A stretch of DNA of 13,547 bases, from contig NZ_JANYGJ010000239.1 in the NCBI RefSeq assembly GCF_025362455.1, forward strand, positions 1-13,547, in the 5' to 3' direction. Source of the stretch: Deinococcus sp. (GTDB lineage: Bacteria; Deinococcota; Deinococci; Deinococcales; Deinococcaceae). A model generated the notes under the pieces. That model saw only the letters and a list, made by a program, of their open reading frames with translations, did no database searches and was not told the DNA's origin. Position 1 is the first letter of the stretch; every line of letters begins with the position of its first letter. Both the position numbers and the translations under genes were made by a program. Positions 1 to 9,540 of the stretch are shown one piece after another.

Positions 1-177
1 GCGGCGCCGATCCTGGCCGGAGCCGCCGCCCTGGCTCGCCAGGCCAATCCGGGCGCGACGACTCCTGCCATTCAGACGTTGATGCTGAGTGCGGGCCGCA
101 CCAGGTCTATGTCGAACGCGACCAGCCAGAGCCAGCCGGGCATCACCGCGCCGATGCTGAAGCTGAGCGGATACTGA
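1..177 (+). CDS. C-terminal end of a probable subtilisin-like (S8) serine protease, partial
   Basis: Frame 1 is open from the first base to TGA at 175-177, giving 58 residues; the 5' part lies outside the window. The peptide begins AAPILAGAAALARQANPG. This resembles the segment just after the catalytic serine in subtilases (GTSMAxPHVAGxAALxxQxNP), so the active-site Ser would lie a few residues upstream of the window edge. A short tail with further Ser, Thr and Gln follows (ending APMLKLSGY), compatible with the end of a catalytic domain with no added C-terminal domain. The family call rests on this one block, and no catalytic residue is visible. Neighbouring uvrD is convergent. Confidence 0.5.
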   Translation, partial: AAPILAGAAALARQANPGATTPAIQTLMLSAGRTRSMSNATSQSQPGITAPMLKLSGY

Positions 178-203
178 GCATCTGTCTTTGGGGCTGCACG
201 GTC

Positions 204-255
204 GCCCCCTCACCCCCTTGCTGCGCAAGGCCCCTCTCCCGCAGGGGGCGAGGGG
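204..255. repeat. GC-rich palindromic intergenic repeat, possible terminator of the upstream gene
   Basis: This stretch lies 27 bp after the stop of the partial protease. It holds a small hairpin (CTTG/CAAG, 217-229) followed by a larger imperfect one (CCCCTCTCCC at 231-240 against GGGGCGAGGGG at 245-255). The core CCTCTCCC...GGG(A/C)GAGG recurs as a perfect hairpin at 3875-3895, so this looks like a member of a dispersed intergenic repeat family. No T-tract follows, so intrinsic termination is only possible, not shown. Confidence 0.4.
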
Positions 256-293
256 TCAAAGGCGAGGGCTCTAGAATCATTTTAATCTCATAT

Positions 294-341
294 AAGTACT
301 GAGAAGGAAGGGGAATATGTAAACGATTCTCCTCAGTACTT
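294..341 (-). other. Long hairpin directly downstream of uvrD
   Basis: Arms 294-306 and 329-341 form a 13-bp stem around a 22-nt loop, starting 4 nt after the uvrD stop codon. Ten outer pairs (AAGTACTGAG/CTCAGTACTT) are perfect. The eleventh is G.U in minus-strand RNA but A.C in plus-strand RNA, so the structure fits the uvrD transcript better. No U-tract follows on the minus strand (ATATGAGATT), so it is better described as a 3' UTR stem, perhaps processing or stability related, than a classical terminator. It could also be a decayed palindromic insertion. Confidence 0.45.
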
Positions 342-345
342 CTGT

Positions 346-3630
<3,285 letters not shown>

Positions 3631-3636
3631 CCGAGT

Positions 3637-3642
3637 AGTCTA
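3637..3642 (-). promoter_or_regulatory. -10 box of a leaderless uvrD promoter
   Basis: The minus strand reads TAGACT, then six bases (ACTCGG), then ATG. This matches the Deinococcus TANNNT box placed so that transcription starts at or beside the A of the start codon. No Shine-Dalgarno sequence lies between. No convincing -35 hexamer was seen at 16-18 bp spacing. No radiation/desiccation-response palindrome (TTATGTCATTGACATAA type) is present upstream. Confidence 0.55.
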
Positions 3643-3813
3643 GCGCGGATTACGCTGTGGGCAGAAGGGGTCAATCCGTGAAGCGGGAGGCGGTGCAGGG
3701 TGCGCGGGTTGTGGGGAGTGGGAAGTGGGGGAAAGATTGGTTTTTCGTTGTTCTGAATGGCAAATACCCAGGGCAACAACCCCCCACCTGTTACGCGGAA
3801 GCCCCCCTCAATG

Positions 3814-4002
3814 CTCAGTGATGCACGTATCTCTCATAAACTTAGCGACACCGATGAACGCAGCGTTTTTGGCTCCTCTCCCCCTGCGGGAGAGGCTGGG
3901 AGAGGGGTAGCGCAAACGCTCTCCCAGCGCGGTTCAAGGAAAAAGATATCTGGCGAAAGTCGTCGTAGCAACGAAGATGAGAGACTTGCGTGCATCACTG
4001 AG
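3814..4002. repeat. Large imperfect inverted repeat, MITE-like or Deinococcus small repetitive element
   Basis: CTCAGTGATGCACG (3814-3827) is the exact reverse complement of 3989-4002. Just inside, TCTCTCAT (3830-3837) is the exact reverse complement of 3977-3984. The stretches further inside (3838-3861 against about 3953-3976) retain weak matching, about half of positions by eye. Outside, GCCCCCCTC near 3801 and GAGGGG-type sequence near 4005-4017 suggest the element may extend to about 215 bp. It has no coding capacity and no recognisable transposase, so it would be non-autonomous. Target-site duplications were not identified. Confidence 0.6.
3875..3928. repeat. Two tandem GC-rich hairpins at the centre of the large palindrome
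   Basis: The first hairpin is CCTCTCCC (3875-3882) with GGGAGAGG (3888-3895), a perfect 8-bp stem with a CCTGC loop. The second is GCTGGGAGAG (3895-3904) with CTCTCCCAGC (3919-3928), a perfect 10-bp stem with a 14-nt loop. The first shares its core with the repeat at 204-255. Either could act as a transcription roadblock in both directions, but no T-tract accompanies them. Confidence 0.55.
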
Positions 4003-4186
4003 CCCCTCAAGGGGAGCCGAAAACATTCGCTCAGACACTCTCTAGCGCTGTTGCCTCCTTTTGAGGGAAGGTGGCTGCGAAGCAGACGGACTCGAAGAGC
4101 TGCACAGCAGAGGGGTCAATAACGAGCGACCCCAAAACCAGTACAACATTCTTCGCATTCGCCTCCCCACGTCCCCACATCCCTGC

Positions 4187-4192
4187 TACCCT
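4187..4192 (+). promoter_or_regulatory. -10 box of a leaderless promoter for the cation exporter
   Basis: TACCCT is followed by exactly six bases (GAGCCA) and then GTG at 4199, the same geometry as at uvrD. There is no Shine-Dalgarno sequence before the GTG. This supports a leaderless start at 4199 rather than at the ATG of the longer open frame at 4061. No clear -35 hexamer was found. Confidence 0.55.
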
Positions 4193-4198
4193 GAGCCA

Positions 4199-5101
4199 GT
4201 GTCCGTTTCCGGCCCTTCCAGCCTCACCCGCACCGCCCTTCAGAGCGTGCTGGTGGCGCTGCTGGTGCTGGGGCTCAAGGCGCTGGCGTACCTGACCACC
4301 GGCAGTGTGGCGCTGTACTCCGACGCGCTGGAGAGCACCATCAACGTGGTGGCGGCCCTGGGCGCCTACTTCGCGCTGCGGCTGAGCGCCCGGCCCGCCG
4401 ACGCCGGGCATCCCTACGGCCACAGCAAGGCCGAGTATTTCTCGGCGGTGACCGAGGGCGTGCTGATCGTGCTGGCCGCCGTGAGCATCGTCTGGGCGGC
4501 GCTGCCGGTGTTCCGGCACCCGCGCAGCGTGGAGGCGCCGCTGCTGGGACTGCTCATCAGCGGCGGGGCCAGCGTCATCAATCTGGTGTGGGCCAGGGTG
4601 CTGTTGCAAATTGGCCGTGAGCGGCGTTCCCCGGCCCTCATCGCCGATGGTAAACACGTCATGTCCGACGTGGTGACCAGCGTGGGGGTGCTCGGCGGGG
4701 TGGTCCTGGCCAAACTGAGCGGCTGGTTTATCCTCGATCCGCTGCTGGCCATGCTGGTGGCGCTGAATATTCTGTGGAGCGGCTACGGCCTGGTCCGCGA
4801 CAGCGTGGGCGGTCTGATGGACGCCGCCGTGGACCCTGGTACCGAGCGCACCATCCGCCAGGCCATGAGCGAGCACGCCGAGGGCGCCCTGGAGGCCCAC
4901 GACCTGCGGACCCGCAACGCCGGGGCCGTGACCTTCATCGAGTTTCATCTGGTGGTGCCCGGCGAGATGAGCGTGCAGGAAGCCCACGACATCTGTGACC
5001 GCCTGGAAGACGCCATTCAGACGGTGGTGGAGGGCGCCAACGTGACCATTCACGTCGAGCCGCAGGAAAAGGCCAAGCACCACGGCGTGCTGGTGTTGTA
5101 G
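4199..5101 (+). CDS. Cation diffusion facilitator (CDF) family divalent metal exporter
   Basis: An inner-membrane H+-coupled exporter of divalent metal (Zn, Fe, Co or Mn class), normally a homodimer. The GTG start gives 300 residues, the same length as E. coli YiiP/FieF as I recall it. The frame extends upstream to 4061, but that part is translated repeat. Six hydrophobic segments span about residues 10-200, followed by a cytoplasmic ferredoxin-like domain (about 212-290). TM5 carries HVMSD with H153 and D157, the canonical HxxxD half of the transport site. TM2 (SDALESTIN) aligns without gaps to YiiP with E45 and N49 where YiiP has D45 and D49. HPYGHSKAE (71-79) is the conserved loop. Cytoplasmic His residues at 234, 250, 263 and 285 (AHDLRTR, FHLVV, EAHD, HVEP) match the regulatory metal sites. 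Metal specificity cannot be assigned. It is a separate unit: the next gene has its own -10 box. Confidence 0.9.
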   Translation: MSVSGPSSLTRTALQSVLVALLVLGLKALAYLTTGSVALYSDALESTINVVAALGAYFALRLSARPADAGHPYGHSKAEYFSAVTEGVLIVLAAVSIVWAALPVFRHPRSVEAPLLGLLISGGASVINLVWARVLLQIGRERRSPALIADGKHVMSDVVTSVGVLGGVVLAKLSGWFILDPLLAMLVALNILWSGYGLVRDSVGGLMDAAVDPGTERTIRQAMSEHAEGALEAHDLRTRNAGAVTFIEFHLVVPGEMSVQEAHDICDRLEDAIQTVVEGANVTIHVEPQEKAKHHGVLVL

Positions 5102-5158
5102 TGGGTTCAGATTGCCTCCGCTCACCGAGCAGATGACTCGCGGCCAGTGCCCCGGCTT

Positions 5159-5164
5159 TATACT
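5159..5164 (+). promoter_or_regulatory. -10 box upstream of the leader ORF and BTAD regulator
   Basis: TATACT, a near-consensus -10 hexamer, ends 5 nt before an ATG at 5170. Transcription would start at or next to that ATG, placing the regulator's own ATG (5208) about 38 nt into the message. The box lies 57 nt after the exporter's stop codon. No strong -35 element is visible. Confidence 0.5.
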
Positions 5165-5169
5165 GGCTC

Positions 5170-5211
5170 ATGCACCCCGGCCCACGCCCGCCTGAGACCT
5201 TTGGCCGATGA
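5170..5211 (+). CDS. Putative 13-codon leaderless leader ORF overlapping the regulator start
   Basis: ATG at 5170 opens a frame encoding MHPGPRPPETFGR and stops at TGA (5209-5211). The stop overlaps the regulator's ATG (5208-5210) in an ATGA arrangement, the classical geometry of translational coupling. The ATG sits 5 nt after a TATACT box, so it is the likely first codon of a leaderless mRNA. The regulator's ATG has no good Shine-Dalgarno of its own (GAGACCTTTGGCCG precedes it), so reading the leader may deliver ribosomes to it. The peptide is proline-rich, including a PP pair that could slow translation. All of this is inference from position; a frame this short can occur by chance. Confidence 0.4.
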   Translation: MHPGPRPPETFGR

Positions 5212-8200
5212 TCCAGCCCTCGGTAGCACCAGTCCCGGCAGGTGCAGATTCACCGACTGCACCCCGGCCAGAACTGCGGCTGGAGTTGCTGGGCGGCTTT
5301 CGCCTGTGGCGCGGCACTGCTCAGGGGCAAACCGAGGTGCGGCTGCCCTCGCGCCCGGCCCGCAGGCTGCTGGCGTACCTGGGTTTGCGGGCCGGTCAGC
5401 CGGTCACGCGGACCTGCCTGCTGGCCCTGCTGTGGCCGGACGCGCCGCTGGAGCGTGCCCGGCGTTCGCTGTCGCAGGTGCTGTGGCTGACCCGCCAGGC
5501 GCTGCCGGAGTTGCGGGGCGTTCTGGAAGCCGATTCGGAGCGGCTGTGTTTGCATCTGGATACGGGCCTGCGTCTGGATACGGGTCTGGACCGGAGAACA
5601 GGCCCGGCTGGCCTGGTGGTGGACGCCGCGCAGTTCCGGTCGCTGCTGGCGCCCGCACTCCCGTCTGCGCCCGCACGGCTCTCCACGTCCACACCGTTGC
5701 CGGGCGACCAGTGGTCGGGCGACCAGTTGCCGGGCGACCAGTTGCCGGGTGACCACGCGCTGGAAAATAGGCAGGCCGCCACCGCGCTCTACCGGGGCGA
5801 GCTGCTGCCCGGCTGGGACGACGACTGGCTGACCGAGGAGCGCCGGGCCTTGCAGGCGCTGTATCTGCGGACCCTGGAGGCGCTGACCCAGGCGTTCGGG
5901 GAGCAAGACACCCAGGCGGCCCTCGAAGCAGCCCTGCGCTGGGCCGCCGCCGATCCGATCAGCGAGGACGCCCACCGCGCCGTGATGCGCCTGGCCGCCA
6001 GCCTGGGCCGCCCCACCGAGGCGCACGCGGCCTACACCCGGCTGAGCGCGGCACTTCAGGCCGAGCTGGGCAGCCTACCTGACTCTGAGACCCAGGCGCT
6101 GCGTGAGCGTCTGGGCCGCAGCCTGAGCCGCCCAATCACAGACGCCGCACCCGCCCCCGGCCTGCTGGAAGCCCCGCTGATCGGGCGTGAGCGGGAGCGG
6201 GCCAGACTGCTCTCGGTGCTGGACCGCTCCCGCCCGCACCAACCCTATCTGGACGGCTCGGCGCTGCTGCTGGAAGGCGAAGGTGGCCTGGGCAAGACCC
6301 GGCTGCTGCGCGAGCTGGTCACCGACGCCCAGTGGCGCGGCACCGAGGTGCTGTGGGTTCAGGGCAGCGAGCGTGCGGCTGCCGGGCCGTTCGGGGCGCT
6401 GCGCCGCGCCCTGGCCGACGCGCTGACCCCGGCGCGGGCCACCGAACTTTCAGGGCGCCTGGAGCCCATCTGGCTGGCGGCGGTGGCGCCGCTGCTGTCT
6501 GGCCTGATCCCCGGTCTTCACGGCACTGATCCTGTGAACGCTGCCACGCTTGTTCCGGCGGGCGGGTTACGCACGGCCAGCTTGCCCAGACAGGTTTTGG
6601 TGCCTACGGAAGAGTGGCTGCGCGGCGAATGGCAGCGGCTGCGCGAGGGTTTACGTCGGGTGCTGCACGCGCTGGCGGCGTCCGGTCCCTGGCTGCTGAT
6701 CGTCGACGATCTGCACTGGCTCGACGAGGGCAGCCTGGAGGTGCTGCGCAGCCTGGCCGAGCGCCCGGTGGCCAGCCTGAGCCTGGTGCTGGCCTACCGG
6801 CCCGAAGCGGCCCGCGAGCGTGAGGAGGTCTGGGCGGTGCTGCAAGCCCTCGACGCCGCGCCGGGTAGTGGTCGCCTGAGCCTGGAGCCGCTGAGTCCGC
6901 AGGCGGCCACCCATCTGGTCCGCGCCAGCCTGGATCTCGGCGGCGGCTTGAGCGCCCTGGACCTGAGTGTGCCTGGTTTGAGTGCGCTGGCGGCCCGGCT
7001 GGCCCACGAAAGTGGCGGCCACCCGCTGTATCTGCTCGAAACCCTGCGGGCCGTCGCCGAAAGCGGGGCGCTGCGGCGAGGCGGCGGCGTCTGGCGCCTG
7101 GAGGCGCTGCCCGGCGCGGCGCTGCCGATCAATGCGGGGCTGAACAGTGCGCTGCCGATCAGTGCGCTGCCGATCAGTGCGGGCCTGCGCTCGGCGGTGG
7201 TGGGCCGCCTGGTCCGGCTGGCGCGGGCGCCCCGTGCGCTGCTGGAAGTCGCCGCGTTGATGGCCGAGCCTGCCCCGCCGGGCGTGCTGCTGGAGGCGGC
7301 TGGCCTGGGCGCCGACTCGGCGCCGGACCTGGACCTGCTGGTCCGGCGGCGCTGGCTGGAACGGCGCTCAGGCACCTACGCCGTCGCCCACGATCTGCTG
7401 CGCGGCGCGGTGGTCGCCGAACTCGCTACGGCTGTCTGCGTGGCCCACCACGCCCGCATCGCCGAGGTGCTGCGGCGCCGGATGCACCAGAACGCAGCCC
7501 CATACAACCCGGCGGTGGTCGCCCGGCATTTCCTGGCCGCCGGAGACTGGCTTCGAGCGGCGCCGTTACTGCTGGCGGCGGCTCAGCACGCCCGCAGCCT
7601 GCACGACTACCGGGCGGTTCTGGTTCAACTTTCCCTGCTGTTGGACGATGACCTCCTGCGCGGTGCCCTACTCCCTGAGCAATTCGCCCCCGAACAGTTA
7701 GCACAGGCTCTGGAGCTGCGCTGGCAGGCCAACCAGGTGGCGGGCGACCTGGCCGCCCAGGCCCGCGACCTGGAGGCCTTGCTGGCCCACTCGGCGCCGG
7801 GCAGTGCCTCGGCCCTGCATCTGGAAACGCGCCGCGCTGAGCTGATGAGCAAGGGTGCCCAGGTTGACCGTGCCCAGCTTGAAGGTGCTCAAGGTGACGG
7901 TGCCCAGGGTGAAGCTGGCCGGACTGATGGGCATGGGGTCGAGGAAGCGCTGGCGCTGGCGATGTGGGTGCGCGACCAGGGCCTGGCCCTCGGTCAGCGG
8001 CTGGCGGTGGCGCAGGCGCTGAGCAGTCTGCGGGCTATTTTATCGGCGCATGGGCGCTACGAGGAAGCCGTAGCGCACGGCGCCCAGGCGGCGGCGCTGT
8101 GGCGAGAGCTGGGCGACGACGCGGCCTGTGCGCGGGCGCTGTTCAGCCTGGGCGGCGACGAGATGTCCCTGGCCCGCCCGGAGGCCGCCGCTCACCTTCA

Positions 8201-9437
8201 GGAAGCGCTGGCGGGCTTCGAGGCCCTGGGTGACCGGCTGGGGCTGGCCGATGCGCTCGGCTCCCTGGCGGTGATCGAGGACTCCCGCAACCAGCGTGCC
8301 CGCTCACGGGCTTATCAGCTCCGGGCGCTGGAGACGCACCGCGCCACCGGTTCGCTGGTCGGCGCGGGCAGGAGCCTGCACAACCTGGCCTGGATGGAGG
8401 CGGACCGTAACCATCTGGCCCAGGCCCTGAAGCTCTATGGGGAGGCCCTGGAGCTGTTCGTAGCTAGCGGCGACCGTGTGCGTGAGATGTATACCCGGCG
8501 CAGCCTGACCGGGCTGCTGGTCATCCAGCTTGGGTACTGGGAGGCGGCGCAGGCCCAACTGGAGATCACCGACGCTTACTTTGAACGCACCGGCAACGCG
8601 CGGGGTCAGTGGTTCAACCTCGATGCCCGGATGTACATGGCCGTCCAGCAGGGCGATTACGGCGCCGCGCTGAGCATCGCAGGGCGCAGTCGGGTGTTGG
8701 CGGCGCAGGCGGGCGATCCTCCCTGCGAACTGCTGTCGCGCTGGGCCGCCGCCCGGTTGCGAACCCAGCGCGGTGACGCCGCTTCGGTGGAGGCGTTCGC
8801 CGCCCTGCGCCCTGAAATCGAGGCGCTGGGGATGCCCGGCATGACCGGTGAATACGACGGCCAGATGGGCGCCGCGCTGCTGAGAATGGGCCGGGCCGCC
8901 GAGGCGCTGGACCTGATCGAGACCAGTCTGCATGCCAGCCAGGGTGAGGAGCAGGGCGGTGAGACCGAGCCGCGCCTGATGCCGGAGCTGCACCACCTGC
9001 GCTCACGGGCGCTGGAGGCGCTGGGTCGCCTCAGCGAGTCCGCCGCCGCCCTGGACCACGCCCACCGCGAGCTGAGCGAGGTGCTGGACGGTCTGCCCGA
9101 ACGCGACCTGAGCCTGGCCCGCGTGCCCGAATGGCGCGACCTGACGCGCGACTGGCAGGAGCGCCGACTGCGCCGCGTCCGGGTGGCGCTGCCTGCCTGC
9201 CGGGGCGCTGCTGTGAGCGCCGCTCCCGGTATCGACGCCCTGCTGACCCTGGAGGCCCCCGAAGACCTGCTGCTGCTCTCCGGCGCCACCCGGCGCCGCG
9301 CCCGCCTCTCCCGCCTGCTACTTGAGGCCCGGCAGCAGGGCGCCGCACCCCGCGTGACCGACCTGGCCCGGCTGCTGGGCTGCGCCGCCGCAACCATCAA
9401 ACGCGACCTGGCGGCGCTGCGACGGCCCCCAGGCTGA
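5208..9437 (+). CDS. BTAD/SARP-like transcriptional regulator with ATPase, TPR-like and C-terminal HTH domains
   Basis: A 1409-residue cytoplasmic regulator. Residues about 22-115 (LRLELLGGFRLWRG...LLWPDAPLERARRSLSQ) form the OmpR-like winged helix that opens SARP/AfsR-type activators. Residues about 137-303 are the BTAD domain (YRGELLPGWDDDW...AHAAYTRL...GSLPDSET). An AAA_16/STAND-type ATPase follows, with Walker A GEGGLGKT (357-364) and Walker B LLIVDDLHW (496-504). The region 905-1290 is Ala/Leu-rich helical repeat of TPR type. The last 60 residues contain RVTDLARLLG...TIKRDLAALR (1382-1405), a second HTH. Low-complexity pentapeptide runs occur in linkers at about 117-128, 164-183, 638-662 and 883-902. 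By analogy it would use ATP and a helical sensor to switch DNA binding. Its ligand and target genes are not evident. The ATG start is favoured by the -10 box and the ATGA overlap. Confidence 0.88.
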   Translation: MIQPSVAPVPAGADSPTAPRPELRLELLGGFRLWRGTAQGQTEVRLPSRPARRLLAYLGLRAGQPVTRTCLLALLWPDAPLERARRSLSQVLWLTRQALPELRGVLEADSERLCLHLDTGLRLDTGLDRRTGPAGLVVDAAQFRSLLAPALPSAPARLSTSTPLPGDQWSGDQLPGDQLPGDHALENRQAATALYRGELLPGWDDDWLTEERRALQALYLRTLEALTQAFGEQDTQAALEAALRWAAADPISEDAHRAVMRLAASLGRPTEAHAAYTRLSAALQAELGSLPDSETQALRERLGRSLSRPITDAAPAPGLLEAPLIGRERERARLLSVLDRSRPHQPYLDGSALLLEGEGGLGKTRLLRELVTDAQWRGTEVLWVQGSERAAAGPFGALRRALADALTPARATELSGRLEPIWLAAVAPLLSGLIPGLHGTDPVNAATLVPAGGLRTASLPRQVLVPTEEWLRGEWQRLREGLRRVLHALAASGPWLLIVDDLHWLDEGSLEVLRSLAERPVASLSLVLAYRPEAAREREEVWAVLQALDAAPGSGRLSLEPLSPQAATHLVRASLDLGGGLSALDLSVPGLSALAARLAHESGGHPLYLLETLRAVAESGALRRGGGVWRLEALPGAALPINAGLNSALPISALPISAGLRSAVVGRLVRLARAPRALLEVAALMAEPAPPGVLLEAAGLGADSAPDLDLLVRRRWLERRSGTYAVAHDLLRGAVVAELATAVCVAHHARIAEVLRRRMHQNAAPYNPAVVARHFLAAGDWLRAAPLLLAAAQHARSLHDYRAVLVQLSLLLDDDLLRGALLPEQFAPEQLAQALELRWQANQVAGDLAAQARDLEALLAHSAPGSASALHLETRRAELMSKGAQVDRAQLEGAQGDGAQGEAGRTDGHGVEEALALAMWVRDQGLALGQRLAVAQALSSLRAILSAHGRYEEAVAHGAQAAALWRELGDDAACARALFSLGGDEMSLARPEAAAHLQEALAGFEALGDRLGLADALGSLAVIEDSRNQRARSRAYQLRALETHRATGSLVGAGRSLHNLAWMEADRNHLAQALKLYGEALELFVASGDRVREMYTRRSLTGLLVIQLGYWEAAQAQLEITDAYFERTGNARGQWFNLDARMYMAVQQGDYGAALSIAGRSRVLAAQAGDPPCELLSRWAAARLRTQRGDAASVEAFAALRPEIEALGMPGMTGEYDGQMGAALLRMGRAAEALDLIETSLHASQGEEQGGETEPRLMPELHHLRSRALEALGRLSESAAALDHAHRELSEVLDGLPERDLSLARVPEWRDLTRDWQERRLRRVRVALPACRGAAVSAAPGIDALLTLEAPEDLLLLSGATRRRARLSRLLLEARQQGAAPRVTDLARLLGCAAATIKRDLAALRRPPG
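5556..5591 (+). repeat. In-frame 18-bp tandem repeat (2 copies) within the regulator gene
   Basis: CTGGATACGGGCCTGCGT is followed directly by a second copy differing at four positions. They encode LDTGLR then LDTGLD. The repeat lies between the winged helix and the BTAD domain, where length changes should be tolerated. Confidence 0.75.
5696..5755 (+). repeat. In-frame 15-bp tandem repeat (4 copies) in a BTAD loop
   Basis: Four units of GTTGCCGGGCGACCA type run head to tail. Units 1 and 3 are identical, unit 2 has two changes and unit 4 has one. Read in frame they give LPGDQ-WSGDQ-LPGDQ-LPGDH (residues 164-183). The near identity suggests recent slippage expansion. Confidence 0.85.
7119..7193 (+). 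repeat. In-frame 15-bp tandem repeat (5 units) after the ATPase domain
   Basis: The units encode ALPIN, AGLNS, ALPIS, ALPIS and AGLRS. The third and fourth (7149-7163 and 7164-7178, GCGCTGCCGATCAGT) are identical and the first differs from them by one base. The run sits between the ATPase region and the following helical region. Confidence 0.85.
7854..7913 (+). repeat. In-frame 15-bp tandem repeat (4 units) before the TPR-like region
   Basis: Units GGTGCCCAGGTTGAC, CGTGCCCAGCTTGAA, GGTGCTCAAGGTGAC and GGTGCCCAGGGTGAA encode GAQVD, RAQLE, GAQGD and GAQGE. A decayed fifth unit may follow (7914-7928). The period is again five codons, as in the two preceding runs of the same gene. Confidence 0.85.
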
Positions 9438-9465
9438 TGGCGGCACGGTGCCTGCGGGGTATGGA

Positions 9466-9495
9466 ACCTCCAGATACCTCCAGATACCTCCAGAT
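9466..9495. repeat. Perfect 3 x 10-bp tandem repeat in the intergenic gap
   Basis: ACCTCCAGAT occurs three times without a change, between the regulator's stop codon and the terminator hairpin. The unit length is close to one helical turn. No function is evident; a simple slippage product is the default explanation. Confidence 0.85.
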
Positions 9496-9500
9496 AGAAA

Positions 9501-9526
9501 AGCCGCCCAGTTTGCGCCGGGCGGCT
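9501..9526. terminator. Bidirectional intrinsic terminator between convergent genes
   Basis: AGCCGCCC (9501-9508) pairs perfectly with GGGCGGCT (9519-9526) around a 10-nt loop. On the plus strand it is followed by GTTTCTATTGCATTTTATT, serving the BTAD regulator. On the minus strand the stem is followed by TTTTCTATC, a better U-tract, serving the pullulanase gene whose stop codon is 15 nt upstream. Confidence 0.85.
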
Positions 9527-9540
9527 GTTTCTATTGCATT

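Larger units (their letters stand above)
3631..4198. other. Gene-free interval between uvrD and the cation exporter
   Basis: These 568 bp separate divergent genes. I see the uvrD -10 box at the left, a large imperfect palindrome at 3814-4002 with nested hairpins, and a further repeat-like stretch at 4052-4088 (CCTCCTTTTGAGGG then GGCTGCGAAGCAGACGG, the latter partly self-complementary). The leaderless promoter of the exporter lies at the right. A 10-bp sequence AGGGGTCAAT occurs at 3666-3675 and again at about 4112-4121. A 121-codon open frame (3757-4122) crosses the palindrome but has the composition of translated repeat and is not called as a gene. Confidence 0.6.

Noticed and set aside
3631..3720. 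Radiation/desiccation response motif upstream of uvrD
   Set aside because: Looked for a TTATGTCATTGACATAA-like palindrome and found nothing close.
3757..4122. 121-codon plus-strand open frame in the uvrD-exporter gap
   Set aside because: It reads through the imperfect palindrome and hairpins; the product is low-complexity (Arg/Ser/Pro) with no ribosome site or homologous pattern.
4031..5125. 364-codon minus-strand open frame over the cation exporter
   Set aside because: It is the antisense of a clear CDF protein; its His/Gln-rich translation is typical of a mirrored GC-rich membrane gene.
5696..5755. CRISPR-like array
   Set aside because: The 15-bp units are directly abutting, in frame and without spacers, so this is a coding tandem repeat.
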